Part shown: piece by piece, positions 42,971 to 52,900 of the stretch
Layout: every line of letters starts with the position of its first letter
Numbering within the stretch: the stretch's first letter is position 1
NCBI GenBank assembly: GCA_965214955.1
Contig: CBDCCU010000013.1
Location: 62,001-126,000, forward strand
Source: Aliikangiella sp965214955
GTDB lineage: Bacteria; Pseudomonadota; Gammaproteobacteria; Enterobacterales; Kangiellaceae
Direction of reading: 5' to 3'
Length of the DNA: 64,000 nt
Notes under the pieces: model-generated
What the model was told of the DNA's origin: nothing
Seen by the model: only the letters and a program-made list of their open reading frames with translations
Databases searched by the model: none
Program-made: the position numbers and the translations under genes

Positions 42971-45900
42971 CTAAAGTTTATTCATAATATAAAATAGATG
43001 AAAAATAAACTTAGCGCTTGATGATGAATGAGCCAACGCTTTTTTATTGGCTAGGTTACTTAAGTGTAAATAAAAGCTATTATTTGCGTTACTCGATTTA
43101 CGACTTTTATCTAGCGTAATATTTAGCTTAGTAAACTTCGATCTTAGTTGCTTTTTAGTTTCTTCATTAGTAACTAGTAGTCGCCAATATTTCTTATGAA
43201 TTGCGGGTTCTAAATTAGTGAGGAATTGCTCTAATCTTTTGCTAGAGTTAAACGAAATGCCAGATCGAGTAGTGACTGAATTTTCTAAAAAATAAATAAC
43301 TTCGTCCATAATTGACTGATCGGATTTATACAAAACATCCAAATTTTTTAATATGCGATCAGAAAAAATAATATCTTCTACCATAAGTGGCTTTGTAAGT
43401 GTGATCGTTCTAGAGTTTTTTTCTAAGCGAGATTTGGCGATTAGCCTTGGTTGATTTTGGCGTGTTTTTAGTGCTCGTAACGCTAGTGCATTGTTTATCC
43501 AACGCTCGATGTGTTTAAAGTCAATACCAAATTTATTGGCTATAACACATGGGCTTGTATCGTCTTCGTAAAGTTTCAAACAAGCGTAGATATCGCTATA
43601 TGAGTAATGTGTTTGAGGTTTTAAAAAAATAGGGTAGGTAGTAGTTGGTAGTTTTGATGTTTCAGGGTTTATTGCTTCTTTAGTACTACTTTTCATTTTT
43701 TTATCAATATGTGACTGAAGAAATTCAGTCGGCACTTGACTAAGATTTTTATATTGCTTCTTTAGTTGAGTCAGTTTTTTTTCAGAAATGGCAAAGATGT
43801 TTTTTGCGTAAGTACGGCTATATGTTTTTGCCGTTCTTGAGAGCTTTAAATGACTAACTAATTTAACAAAGTGTATATAACTACTAAATGTTGAGTTTGG
43901 CGAACTGTGCCCGCACAAATAGCTGAGTGAAAGAAACGTTTCATTTACGCTATCAAGCGAATTAATATTTTTGATGAAAATATCTTTTAACTGAATTGCT
44001 GGAAGCTGTGTAAATTCTTGTGCTAATTCAAATTCTTGCGAGGCAACTAAAAATAAGTTTGAAATGGCGGTATGCCTTAAATGGTGAAAAACATAATTTT
44101 TATTCCCTGAAAGTTTTCTAAGAAAATAGCTGACTAAGTTACTTATGGTATAATTTTGTAATGAAATGGTTGGCGTGTCAAAATGACAAAACAACAATTC
44201 ATTATTGTTTTTTAGTTTTCTCATTCTGAGTGACAAGTAATTTTGTAGAAGTTTAAACTCATCATTAGACAATAACGATTTTAAATGAAGCCTACGCTTT
44301 CCTGCCGCAGTTTTAATATTTGAATATTTATTCGAACGTATAATAAAATAGTAGTCAGAGCTTAATTCTAAGTCTTTTATTTGAGCCGATGTTAGTTCAG
44401 AAATTCTGCATCCACCGCGATATGCAATAACTACGATTAACTGTATTGAGATTAAACTATTATGATCGATATTTTTTAACTTGCTAAGTTCTCTAACTAA
44501 TTCTCTATAGAGCGCGTAGCTGATGTATCCCGCATTAACAGTTGTGGAATTGTTATTACAACTGACTATAGAGCGTTTTAAAATTGGAAGGTTATAATGA
44601 TTTTCACAAAATCGGTGAAATAGTGTGAGTGTAATACTTGTGTTATTATTTGTTGCGTTTTTGTCAATTTTTTCTAATTGCTCTTTGTAATAGGTTTCAA
44701 AGTCTTCTGATGTAAAATGTTGAATATTATTTTCTGACTCTAAAATTGCCAGTAAGTTAAATATTTGGCTGAAGTAGGTATTCAGGCTAGAGACAGCTTT
44801 GTTTTTCTTTGTGGTAAGCCGCTCTATAAACCAAAGCACTAGTGCTTTTTGAAAAAATGGCCATGAATTAGTTTTGATTGCTTTTAAGCGGACTATTGCA
44901 ACGGTAGGTGTGACTTTACTGCCATCTTTATGCTTTGCCTGTATTGCGTTTTTGATTTCACTTTTAATTTCTTGATAGTAAATATTTTGGTTAGAATTCT
45001 TAAGTTGAGGTTTGAAAGTTGGGAAATTATTAAAGTCTGAAAATGATATTTTTTCTATCGTGTGATAAGTTTTATTTTGAATGGTATTCCAAAACTGATG
45101 CAGTAAATCTGCGTTGTTAATCTTTACTTGTGAAATTTCAGTTAAAATATTCGGTAGTTTAACACTTTCCAAACTTTCATAATAGGCAATACAACCTTGC
45201 ATAAATGACTTTATGTTTTTTGTGTAAATTAGGCTGGCGTTTATTTTGTATGAAATTTTTTTTAATTGATTGAAAATTAGTTTGCTTGAAGATGACTTGT
45301 AAGTTTGATTTGTTGCAAATTTTAACCATAATCTAAATATCGCTAGACTTTGAGTGTCAAAGAAAATTCTGGTTTGATAGTTAATGTTCTTAGTAGCGCT
45401 ATTGTCTTTAATATTTTGAATGTTTTTATTGTGGTATTCGATATTAAGATAATAGTGAGTTTTCTTAACAATATTGATTGAAGATAATTTTGTTTTTTTA
45501 TTAATAGTTCGCAAAAATGACAATAGCTCATCTTCGTTAGTGATTCTGCCGAAAAGCATTAGCGATACTGATAGTGCTAGTGTTAGATCACCAAAAGATG
45601 CGTTAACAAAAAATTCAGGCTGGCTTAAATAAGTTTCAAATTTTTGAGCAAAGTGACAAACTTCTCTGCTTTTTATGTGCGATATGATATTGCGAGATTG
45701 CTTCAATCTTTTAACTTTTATTGAAACGTTGGGTATTTCAAAGTTGGTTCTGTTTGTTTTATTATAGTTACTGACAAATTGCGCAAATATTTCACTACCG
45801 AGCTGCTCTTCATCTCTTGATTTTGCGATTTCTTGAATGGCAATTTCAATTGCCTGAATTTGGTTTTTGTAATATTCATTATCATTATAAATAGGGTTTT

Positions 45901-46015
45901 GGCAACACCAGTTATTTTCTATTAGTTTTTTTACTTTATTTGAAAAGAGCGTTATCTTTTTATGTCTTTGTATAGTTCGCTGATTTTCGGCATATAAAAG
46001 CTTGTGTGACTTCAT
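42971..46015 (-). CDS. Giant tyrosine recombinase of a three-gene mobile module
   Basis: A 1014-residue protein. The catalytic domain lies in the middle: AYRGGCRISELTS (Arg, about residue 535), HHLRHTAISN (HxxR, about 640) and LCGHSSPNSTFSSYIHFV (GH and Tyr, about 700-715), so all main tyrosine-recombinase residues are kept. The C-terminal part contains a homeodomain-like helix-turn-helix (IYACLKLYEDDTSPCVIANKFGIDFKHIERWINN). At three times normal length it is unlike phage integrases. It is the last of three minus-strand genes that touch or nearly touch. The set recalls the Gamma-Mobile-Trio elements described in Vibrio; I cannot confirm homology. Confidence 0.82.
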   Translation of the reverse strand: MKSHKLLYAENQRTIQRHKKITLFSNKVKKLIENNWCCQNPIYNDNEYYKNQIQAIEIAIQEIAKSRDEEQLGSEIFAQFVSNYNKTNRTNFEIPNVSIKVKRLKQSRNIISHIKSREVCHFAQKFETYLSQPEFFVNASFGDLTLALSVSLMLFGRITNEDELLSFLRTINKKTKLSSINIVKKTHYYLNIEYHNKNIQNIKDNSATKNINYQTRIFFDTQSLAIFRLWLKFATNQTYKSSSSKLIFNQLKKISYKINASLIYTKNIKSFMQGCIAYYESLESVKLPNILTEISQVKINNADLLHQFWNTIQNKTYHTIEKISFSDFNNFPTFKPQLKNSNQNIYYQEIKSEIKNAIQAKHKDGSKVTPTVAIVRLKAIKTNSWPFFQKALVLWFIERLTTKKNKAVSSLNTYFSQIFNLLAILESENNIQHFTSEDFETYYKEQLEKIDKNATNNNTSITLTLFHRFCENHYNLPILKRSIVSCNNNSTTVNAGYISYALYRELVRELSKLKNIDHNSLISIQLIVVIAYRGGCRISELTSAQIKDLELSSDYYFIIRSNKYSNIKTAAGKRRLHLKSLLSNDEFKLLQNYLSLRMRKLKNNNELLFCHFDTPTISLQNYTISNLVSYFLRKLSGNKNYVFHHLRHTAISNLFLVASQEFELAQEFTQLPAIQLKDIFIKNINSLDSVNETFLSLSYLCGHSSPNSTFSSYIHFVKLVSHLKLSRTAKTYSRTYAKNIFAISEKKLTQLKKQYKNLSQVPTEFLQSHIDKKMKSSTKEAINPETSKLPTTTYPIFLKPQTHYSYSDIYACLKLYEDDTSPCVIANKFGIDFKHIERWINNALALRALKTRQNQPRLIAKSRLEKNSRTITLTKPLMVEDIIFSDRILKNLDVLYKSDQSIMDEVIYFLENSVTTRSGISFNSSKRLEQFLTNLEPAIHKKYWRLLVTNEETKKQLRSKFTKLNITLDKSRKSSNANNSFYLHLSNLANKKALAHSSSSAKFIFHLFYIMNKL

Positions 46016-46016
46016 A

Positions 46017-48260
46017 TTAAAGCCCTCTTATTGCTTGAATATTAAGTGTTTTAAAAACACTATCAATCGCTTCTTTTATTGTTTTTAGATCGCTATAGCA
46101 GAAACCGCTATATCGACCAAAATTTTCTAAACCGATTTCTTCATGTCCAAGAAAACAACGTAGAAGTGAGTGTTTGAGCCCAAATTTCTTTAAGTAGTCT
46201 GCCATAAAGCGGCGTGCCCAATTCGAAGGCAGGGGCCAGATTTGTTTCAGATAGAAATCTAATTCATAGGCAGTTAACTCTTTAAATTGATTATTTATAA
46301 ATAATTGCAAAAATGGCCTTTTTGAGCTGAAAATTTCATCAATTTTTAAGTGTGATTTATTGAAGTTTGCTTTTAAAATGGATTTTAAATTTGAAAGATG
46401 TTTCAAATAAAAATCAATTTGTAGGCTTGCGACATCGCATAACATAATATGCCGAGATGTGTCATTTGAGCGGTTTTCTTTATCGCTAATGCGAACGATG
46501 TTTCTGACTAAATCAAAATTAATTAAAGTGTCAAATGGCGAGATAACCCTCCTAATTGCAGTAGCAAAAGATAAAATTAAGTAAGTGTATAGCACGTAAT
46601 TATTATGATAGTGGATAATGTTTGACAAGGTGATGTTTGGCTTATATTTAAAATAATCAATTGATTGATTAAATAATTCTGTGATTTTTTCTTCTTTTAT
46701 CGATAGCTTGCTACCCACTAACTGATCTTGAATTAAAGAGCTGTCGAACGATAAATTAATGTCATATTGATTTACAAAAGGTTTTACTTTATAGATGTAT
46801 TGGTTATTTATAGTGTTTGCTGACAAGGTGCAATAGTATTTTGTGACTGAATGTCTAGCTGAAATATTTAACCAATATTCAAAAAATATTTTGTCTGTAT
46901 CGGAATTGTTACAATAATAAGCAAATGCTCGTGTTATTTTTGCAAGTGTTATTCTGGTATTGTGCTCTTTGTTTATCGTTTTAAAACTATCTTTTAATTC
47001 ATTTTTTAAGTTCTTAAGCTTATGAAATGACATAGTGATACTTTGTTTTATGTCGTTTTGAATTTCTAGGGGGATCGAGAGATAATAAACATCATCTACA
47101 TAATTCAAATAATCTTTGTTAGTGTTATTAATTGTAAAATCAGTTAACTCAACACTTGTCGCTAAATATGCTAGATTATTAATTAAAACTATGCGTTCAT
47201 CGGTTTGATCATTATTTCGGCTTAAGATTTGACAAGTTTGTTCAAAGCTACGGCTATATAAAAACATAAATAATAAAATCGCTTTAATGCAACTATTACT
47301 TTCATTTATTTGTTTAAATACAAAGTTAAAAAATATTCTAATTTCATGATCAGTTAAAAAAATTGTATCGCTTTGAGCATATACGTTTGATTTAATGATT
47401 GAATAAGTTTTATTAATTGAGATCCTGTTTTTTATTGACTTAGAGCTAGCAAGCTGCTTGTTGATGCTATCTTTAAATTTTACGAGTTTCTCATGAGCTA
47501 GATCTTCTGCTTGATGTGCCAGTGAAAATTTGTCATTTGAATTGATATTGATTTTTTGTTCAATAATATCGTAATTAAAATCGTTTGCTTTATAAGTTTC
47601 CTGCCCTCTACAAGTTAGTGATTTCTTTTTTGTTAACTTTTTTCGATATGACTTGGTGTTTTTTTTACAATCTGACTTGGCGAGCATGGCGTTAATAGGC
47701 GAAATGATTTGATGTATTTTTGCCGCAATTGACTTACTGTAATGAACTGATGTTTTTAAGCTTGTTTGCTCGTGAAAACCATTTAGTTTATCAAGTAGTA
47801 TTTCTAAGTTTGCGTAAGCTGACTTGATTTCAGTTAAAATTTTATGGTCGCGGGGTTGTAATATTAAGCGAGTTCTTCGCGTTAATTTTATTACCGCTTC
47901 TTTATCCTCTGAAATAGTAGTCAGATAGACACTAACCAGTAAAGTTAGTGCTTTCAAATGGTGATATTCATTATCTTTAATAATATTTGATTGCGCTTCG
48001 CAAGCAAGCATCGCAGCAATCGGCGAGTGCTGTATGTGTTTGTTTTTTAGTAAAGAGTATATTTTTAATAATTGCTCTTTATTTACGTTCTTGGAATAAT
48101 TATAAGAGCGAAATTCATTTAAAATATATAAATAATCAGCTATGTTTTTGTCGCTAGATTGGTCTAATAAACTAGTTAAATAAGCGGCATGAGAAATAAC
48201 GATTTTTCTATTTGCTTTATTAAGTCGATCAAAGCCTAATTTTTTGTAGAAGCTAATCAT
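46017..48260 (-). CDS. Second large recombinase-like protein of the trio module
   Basis: A 747-residue protein. The C-terminal 180 residues keep a tyrosine-recombinase pattern: FATAIRRVISPFD (Arg), NWARRFMADYL where the HxxR histidine is Asn, and CFLGHEEIGLENFGRYSGF with GH, then Tyr at the normal spacing. The N-terminal 500 residues are unassigned and lysine/asparagine-rich. It overlaps the small upstream gene by 4 bp and ends 1 bp before the 1014-residue recombinase, so the three are one unit. It may be a non-catalytic or atypical partner. Confidence 0.72.
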   Translation of the reverse strand: MISFYKKLGFDRLNKANRKIVISHAAYLTSLLDQSSDKNIADYLYILNEFRSYNYSKNVNKEQLLKIYSLLKNKHIQHSPIAAMLACEAQSNIIKDNEYHHLKALTLLVSVYLTTISEDKEAVIKLTRRTRLILQPRDHKILTEIKSAYANLEILLDKLNGFHEQTSLKTSVHYSKSIAAKIHQIISPINAMLAKSDCKKNTKSYRKKLTKKKSLTCRGQETYKANDFNYDIIEQKININSNDKFSLAHQAEDLAHEKLVKFKDSINKQLASSKSIKNRISINKTYSIIKSNVYAQSDTIFLTDHEIRIFFNFVFKQINESNSCIKAILLFMFLYSRSFEQTCQILSRNNDQTDERIVLINNLAYLATSVELTDFTINNTNKDYLNYVDDVYYLSIPLEIQNDIKQSITMSFHKLKNLKNELKDSFKTINKEHNTRITLAKITRAFAYYCNNSDTDKIFFEYWLNISARHSVTKYYCTLSANTINNQYIYKVKPFVNQYDINLSFDSSLIQDQLVGSKLSIKEEKITELFNQSIDYFKYKPNITLSNIIHYHNNYVLYTYLILSFATAIRRVISPFDTLINFDLVRNIVRISDKENRSNDTSRHIMLCDVASLQIDFYLKHLSNLKSILKANFNKSHLKIDEIFSSKRPFLQLFINNQFKELTAYELDFYLKQIWPLPSNWARRFMADYLKKFGLKHSLLRCFLGHEEIGLENFGRYSGFCYSDLKTIKEAIDSVFKTLNIQAIRGL

Positions 48261-48811
48261 TGTTCTTCTACGACATTAAATTTAAAAAGTGGCTGATGCG
48301 AGTTTAGTCTCTTTAATCGCCGTTTATGATTGAGTATTTTTGCTTTGTTGATTTCGAAAATCATGCACAACCTTGGTCGTGTAATAATGACTTTATTTTT
48401 GATTTCTGCAGATTGATTTTTTTGTTTGTTTTTAGATATTAATTGATATAAAAGCTCTAAACCGATTTCGCAATCTATGCTATGAATCAATATTTTGCTA
48501 ATTGAGAGCGATGCATAGTCAATGATGTTGTAATCGCAAATGTCATTTCTAATTCTAATTCTGATTGTTTTTATATTCGATTTGATTGCAATTGAGAATT
48601 CACGAAAATCTGAGATTAGAAAATAGCTTGAATCTTTTTTTATTACGCTAAAAATATAGTGGTCAAAAAAGAATGCTGTTAAATTTTTCGGAATATTATT
48701 AATTGATTTTGATAAAAAAAGAGCATCAGAAAACTGATGATAATAGCTTTCTAAACTTTCATGTATTTTGATTTTTTCAATGTCAATTTCTTGTATCTTA
48801 AAACTTTTCAT
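48257..48811 (-). CDS. Small first protein of the trio module
   Basis: A 184-residue basic protein, first of the three minus-strand genes. The N-terminal half (IQEIDIEKIKIHESLE... LFLSKSI... ISDFREFSIAIKSNIKTIRIRI) faintly recalls ParB-N-like domains; the C-terminus is rich in Lys/Arg and could bind DNA. Its stop overlaps the next start (ATGA type). Unknown family by eye. Confidence 0.6.
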   Translation of the reverse strand: MKSFKIQEIDIEKIKIHESLESYYHQFSDALFLSKSINNIPKNLTAFFFDHYIFSVIKKDSSYFLISDFREFSIAIKSNIKTIRIRIRNDICDYNIIDYASLSISKILIHSIDCEIGLELLYQLISKNKQKNQSAEIKNKVIITRPRLCMIFEINKAKILNHKRRLKRLNSHQPLFKFNVVEEQ

Positions 48812-48907
48812 TTTTCGGTTACTTTTATGGCTTCTTATGTCTGCATAATAAGTAACTTTTTTCTAAAAACGATGTAATTTAAAAAAATTAGTAAAATTAT
48901 TCTTAAT

Positions 48908-48919
48908 AGTAAATTTACT
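48908..48919. repeat. 12-bp palindrome upstream of the trio module
   Basis: AGTAAATTTACT is perfectly palindromic and lies about 100 bp upstream of the trio start, with a further AGTAAA half at 48890-48895. It could be an operator or a recombinase site; AT-rich composition weakens the case. Confidence 0.35.
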
Positions 48920-49045
48920 ACGAGAGATATAGAGCTAAGAAATTGTATTAACTTAAAAGCGTAACATTTAACTAAACTTGAACATTTTGTTAGACGCTTT
49001 TTAATAATTTCACTTTATAATCATTCGGTAAAAAGTTTTCAAATT

Positions 49046-49120
49046 TATAATGCTGTTGTTGAGCGTTTCTTCGGTAGTTTGAAAAGTGATTGGTTGTAAT
49101 TTAACCAGGAAAAGGATAAT
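49046..49120 (+). pseudogene. Remnant of an IS3-family transposase
   Basis: Bases 49046-49096 translate to YNAVVERFFGSLKSDWL, the conserved end region of the IS3 OrfB catalytic domain (its last glutamate lies in the VVERFF motif). A TAA follows at 49097, and the next bases in frame read FNQE, as in intact IS3 proteins. No transposase start or terminal repeats remain. Confidence 0.75.
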
Positions 49121-49434
49121 CTGCACCCGCGCCTAAATATTCTTGAAGCAGTTTTACATCAGAGTAGTTAGGATAACCGTCAGAGTAGTTAACGTTGTTC
49201 CAGTTGACAGTATTTTCTGCTTCGTAGTTTTCTTCATAAGTTAATGGCGTGCCCCAAGGAGACAAAGTACAGTAATTCTTCTAGGCTTAAATCAAATAAA
49301 TCTTGTTTATCTTGATTATTTGCATAAGCAGAAACAAACGGCAAGCTTGCTAGAATACAAGCTAGGGCAGAAGAAATTAGTGATATTTTATGATTTGGTG
49401 TGTGTTTTAAACATACCTCTAAATAATAAGACAT
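49101..49434 (-). pseudogene. Internally deleted outer-membrane receptor gene remnant
   Basis: On the minus strand an ATG at 49434 opens 66 residues with a signal-peptide-like segment (SLISSALACILASLPFVSAYA) and DLFDLSLEELL, a phrase common at the N-terminus of TonB-dependent receptors. The frame stops at 49234. A second frame (about 49265-49101) reads PWGTPLTYEENYEAEN and onward to a stop and looks like the last 50 residues of a surface protein. This suggests a gene whose middle was deleted. The receptor identity is tentative. Confidence 0.4.
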
Positions 49435-49605
49435 TTTTGGCTAAAAAACCTAATTGAAGTTAAATAAAATAAAAGGCACTAAAAAAGCGCCCCTTAATTC
49501 TAGAATAAAGAAGTTATTTTGTTAAAATCAATTAACTCTTTAATCTAGCTTTAGTTATCCAATCCTAAAAGCCATTATGTATTTTAAGACAGGAGATAGA
49601 GCTAG

Positions 49606-49863
49606 GGCTGGAGTGCAACACCAGAAGAACAGAAGATAAAGTTTGTAAATATCGCTGATAGCATCAAAGGTCATCCAGATTTTGAAGCGAAATATCAGAA
49701 TAACCCAGATCCACATAACCGAGAGCTAGCATTTGAAAAAATGCTTAAAGAAGTAATGCTTGCAAGACGAAAAGATGAATTGGAGCTTTATAAGCTATTC
49801 GCAGGTGATTCGGCTTTTAAGGCGTCTTGGACGCAGAGCATGCAGCGAATGGTAGGTCAGTAA
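49606..49863 (+). pseudogene. 3' remnant of a type I restriction R subunit (hsdR)
   Basis: An open frame of 85 codons without start codon ends at TAA 49863. It reads FVNIADSIKGHPDFEAKY, then NPDPHNRELAFEKMLKEVML and ELELYKLFAGDSAFKASW, which resembles the C-terminal helical domain of HsdR. A TAG precedes it at 49603. It indicates that a type I restriction locus once stood here and was replaced by the helicase system that starts 50 bp downstream. Confidence 0.55.
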
Positions 49864-49912
49864 CTTTCGTTATAGATAAAATAGAAAAACAAAACTAGAC
49901 AAGGATTTAAGA

Positions 49913-52900
49913 TTGAAAGTTGAAATTTGGGACGGCGGACTTCAAGAACAGGAAGTTACCGCGATCGAAAAAATAAAAGCAGCCTTTACGGCGAAACTTG
50001 CCAAACTTTCTAAACAGCGCCTTGTTAATGGAGGCTCGCTTCAAGAACAATTGAGAAGTACTGGATTAGCAAGCAGTGGGATGTTCCCGTGGAAAGGATA
50101 TGCGGGTTTTCGATTTGTTGATTCGAAAGGTAAAGAAGGCGAATTTGATTTAGTTATCGTTACTCACTGCAATGTGCTAATTATTGAGCTTAAAGACTGG
50201 AATCATGCTCCAATAACTGCCGTAGGAGATACTTGGTATAAAGGCGAAAGGAGCATGGGTCGTTCTCCAGTTTCCGTAACGCGCTGCAAAATGTTCACTT
50301 TGAAAAACAAACTCAGTAAGTTGAAACATCGTTTTTCTAACAAAGGGTACGTTCCATTTGTTGAGTTTTTTGTCGTTGTTACTGGTGATGCTGATATAAG
50401 CAATTTGGAAGGTGAACAACGCAAGCACACCTTGACACTTTCTGAATTTCTTAAGTTTGCAGATCAGGAATACTTCGAGAGTTTGTTCTCAATAAAGCAC
50501 TCTAAGCAAAAGTTACTCAATAAAGATTTTTATTTGTTCGATGAACTTTTCGGTAGCAATAAGACATCACCTAAAACATTGAGGGTGGCTGGCTATGAAG
50601 CAAAAGAGAAGATCTTTGATCACCCCAAAAATGTATACAAGGAGTATTTAGCGAAATCTGAAATTTCGTCAGCCTCTGAAGCATTGCTTAGGGTCTGGAA
50701 TTTTAAAAACATTGAAGGCACAAAAGCTCACACGCCTGAAGGGCGCTCCGACATAGTATCTAGAGAGCAAGAAGTCTTGCAGCGGATTCGCCAGCAGAAC
50801 CTTGACCTTTACAATCATTGCTTACGCTCGTTGACGAGTTTTCAGAAAGACGAGGTTACTGCTGAGTACAGTGAAGTTTACGAAATACCGCCTGGTCATG
50901 TTCGGTTCAATGAATTTGTCGGCAAGTATGGTAGAGCTTTTTCAGAACAAGATAGAATCAACGTAACAAAGCTTCTATTAGCTAAGTTTAGTGACTTGCA
51001 TCTGGCAAAAATTGCGCACCGTGATATCGCAGATCATAGTTTGTGGATATCACCGTCAAAAGCTATTGCACTTTCGAATTTTATTTCTGCCTATCATCAA
51101 CCAATTGGCACTGTTGGCGATTATCGAGAGTCTTTGTCAGTCGGAGCCATTGAAGCGTCAGAGCTGTTAAATGACAACAAACAGACCCCTTATCAGCAAG
51201 ATGTTCACGCCCTTGCTCTTGTTGCATGGCATTTGTTATCTGGCGAACGAATGTCTCCAAAGAGTATGCAGAATATTCAGGAAAGCATGCTTTCATGTGA
51301 CAAGTGGTATGCGGGAGTCTTGTTAGATGCGGTGACAACATCATATCAGTCTGCAACAGAGTTTTTTGATGCATTGAAAAAGGCAGAACCTGCCGGGGAA
51401 ACTATACCAACATTCGACGATTCTGAGCTGGAAGCTTATCGGCATCCGGTTAATCACTCTAGGCACTATCGTGAAGATGATGACTTCATCATCGAGTCTG
51501 ATGAGAAAGAGGTCTATGTATCCAATGGCTGTCTTGTTAAGGCATGGTTGAGTACCGGGGGCAGTGGGGATTCCGATGCGTCCAATTTCCATGTTTTGCG
51601 ATTTCTCAAGCTGTTAGACAAATTGAGTTCAGCAAACCCTAGTTTTCTACCTGCAATTAGAGATTATGGAATTGCTACCAAGTCTTCGGCTTTATATCTA
51701 GTTACCGATAAAATTGAGGGAGAGTGCTGGAGTGAAGTATCAATACCTGAGGAGGGTAAAGAAGCTCTGGTTAATCGGTTTATTGCATCGGTAGAACAGT
51801 TACACGAACTGGGCATAGCTCACGGGGATATACATCCAGAAAACGTCATGATCAGTAACGATAACCAGTCGTTATATCTGATTGACCTTCCAGACTATTC
51901 TTCATCCGGCGAACAAAAGAACCACTTGTACAGTCCAGATCATATAGATAGCTGCACTGCTTTTGAACGAGATAACTTCGCAGTAATGAAGATGTCTTGT
52001 GAGTTACTTGGAATTCGTTGGGGTGAGCTGGATGAAGGTTTTCCAACGATATCCAAAACAATTTTAGAGGAACTATGTGATAGAGAGTTTGGATTCAAAG
52101 AGCTTGGCCGCTTCAAGCTCTCCATTCAGAAAAAACAAATTGAAGTTGAGCAGGAAGTCATAGAAGTACGAGCAGGAGATGCTTCAGAGGCGATTTCAAT
52201 CCTCCCTGACAATGGCAGACTCTTCGTAAAAGTTGAACCAAACCCAAAAGAAGCTTCTGAAGTTAGAGTAACGATGACGGGCATAGGTGGAATATTCTCC
52301 GCTTTGTACAAGGTTACTGAGCAACGTTTTATTGTGGGGTTCAAGCCAAGAGAGCGTTCGTCAATTAGCAAACGAGATGAGGCACAGAGTGACTTTGAGA
52401 TTGAATCTGCTATCCGGATTCGCCCCGGTAAGCCGCAAGACTTAAACGCGCTGACAACATTCTTGAAAGAAAATCAGGACTTCAGAAATGCCTTAGATAG
52501 AGCTTTAACACCTCCGGCAACTGAAGAGGTACTCTACACTGAAGACGAACTAACCGAAGGCTTAAAGGAAGCATTTGCCAAGCTCGGCCAACAGGAGAGA
52601 GTTGCTGTCCCTACTGAGATAGAGATATCTACAATCGAACTGTGGAAAGCCATTCTTAGCACTGAAACTGAATCTAACCCCAACATTGAGTTAGCAGGTA
52701 CACCAATAGCGGTACCTGAATCAAAAAGTGAGCTCATTCTTTCATATTCAAGCGATATTGATCCTCTTGAGACTTTTGGTCGCAATGATGAAGTTGATGC
52801 ACTCCTTATCGACGATGAAGATAATGAAAAAGTGTTAGGGCATGTATGCCTGAAGTCATCGGCGTTGAACGAAGTAAGGCTCAACAATACTCGAGCCTTG

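Noticed and set aside
42971..48260. RIT-type (recombinase in trio) element
   Set aside because: RIT recombinases are about 300-400 residues each and all three are recombinases; here the proteins are 1014, 747 and 184 residues and the smallest shows no recombinase motif.
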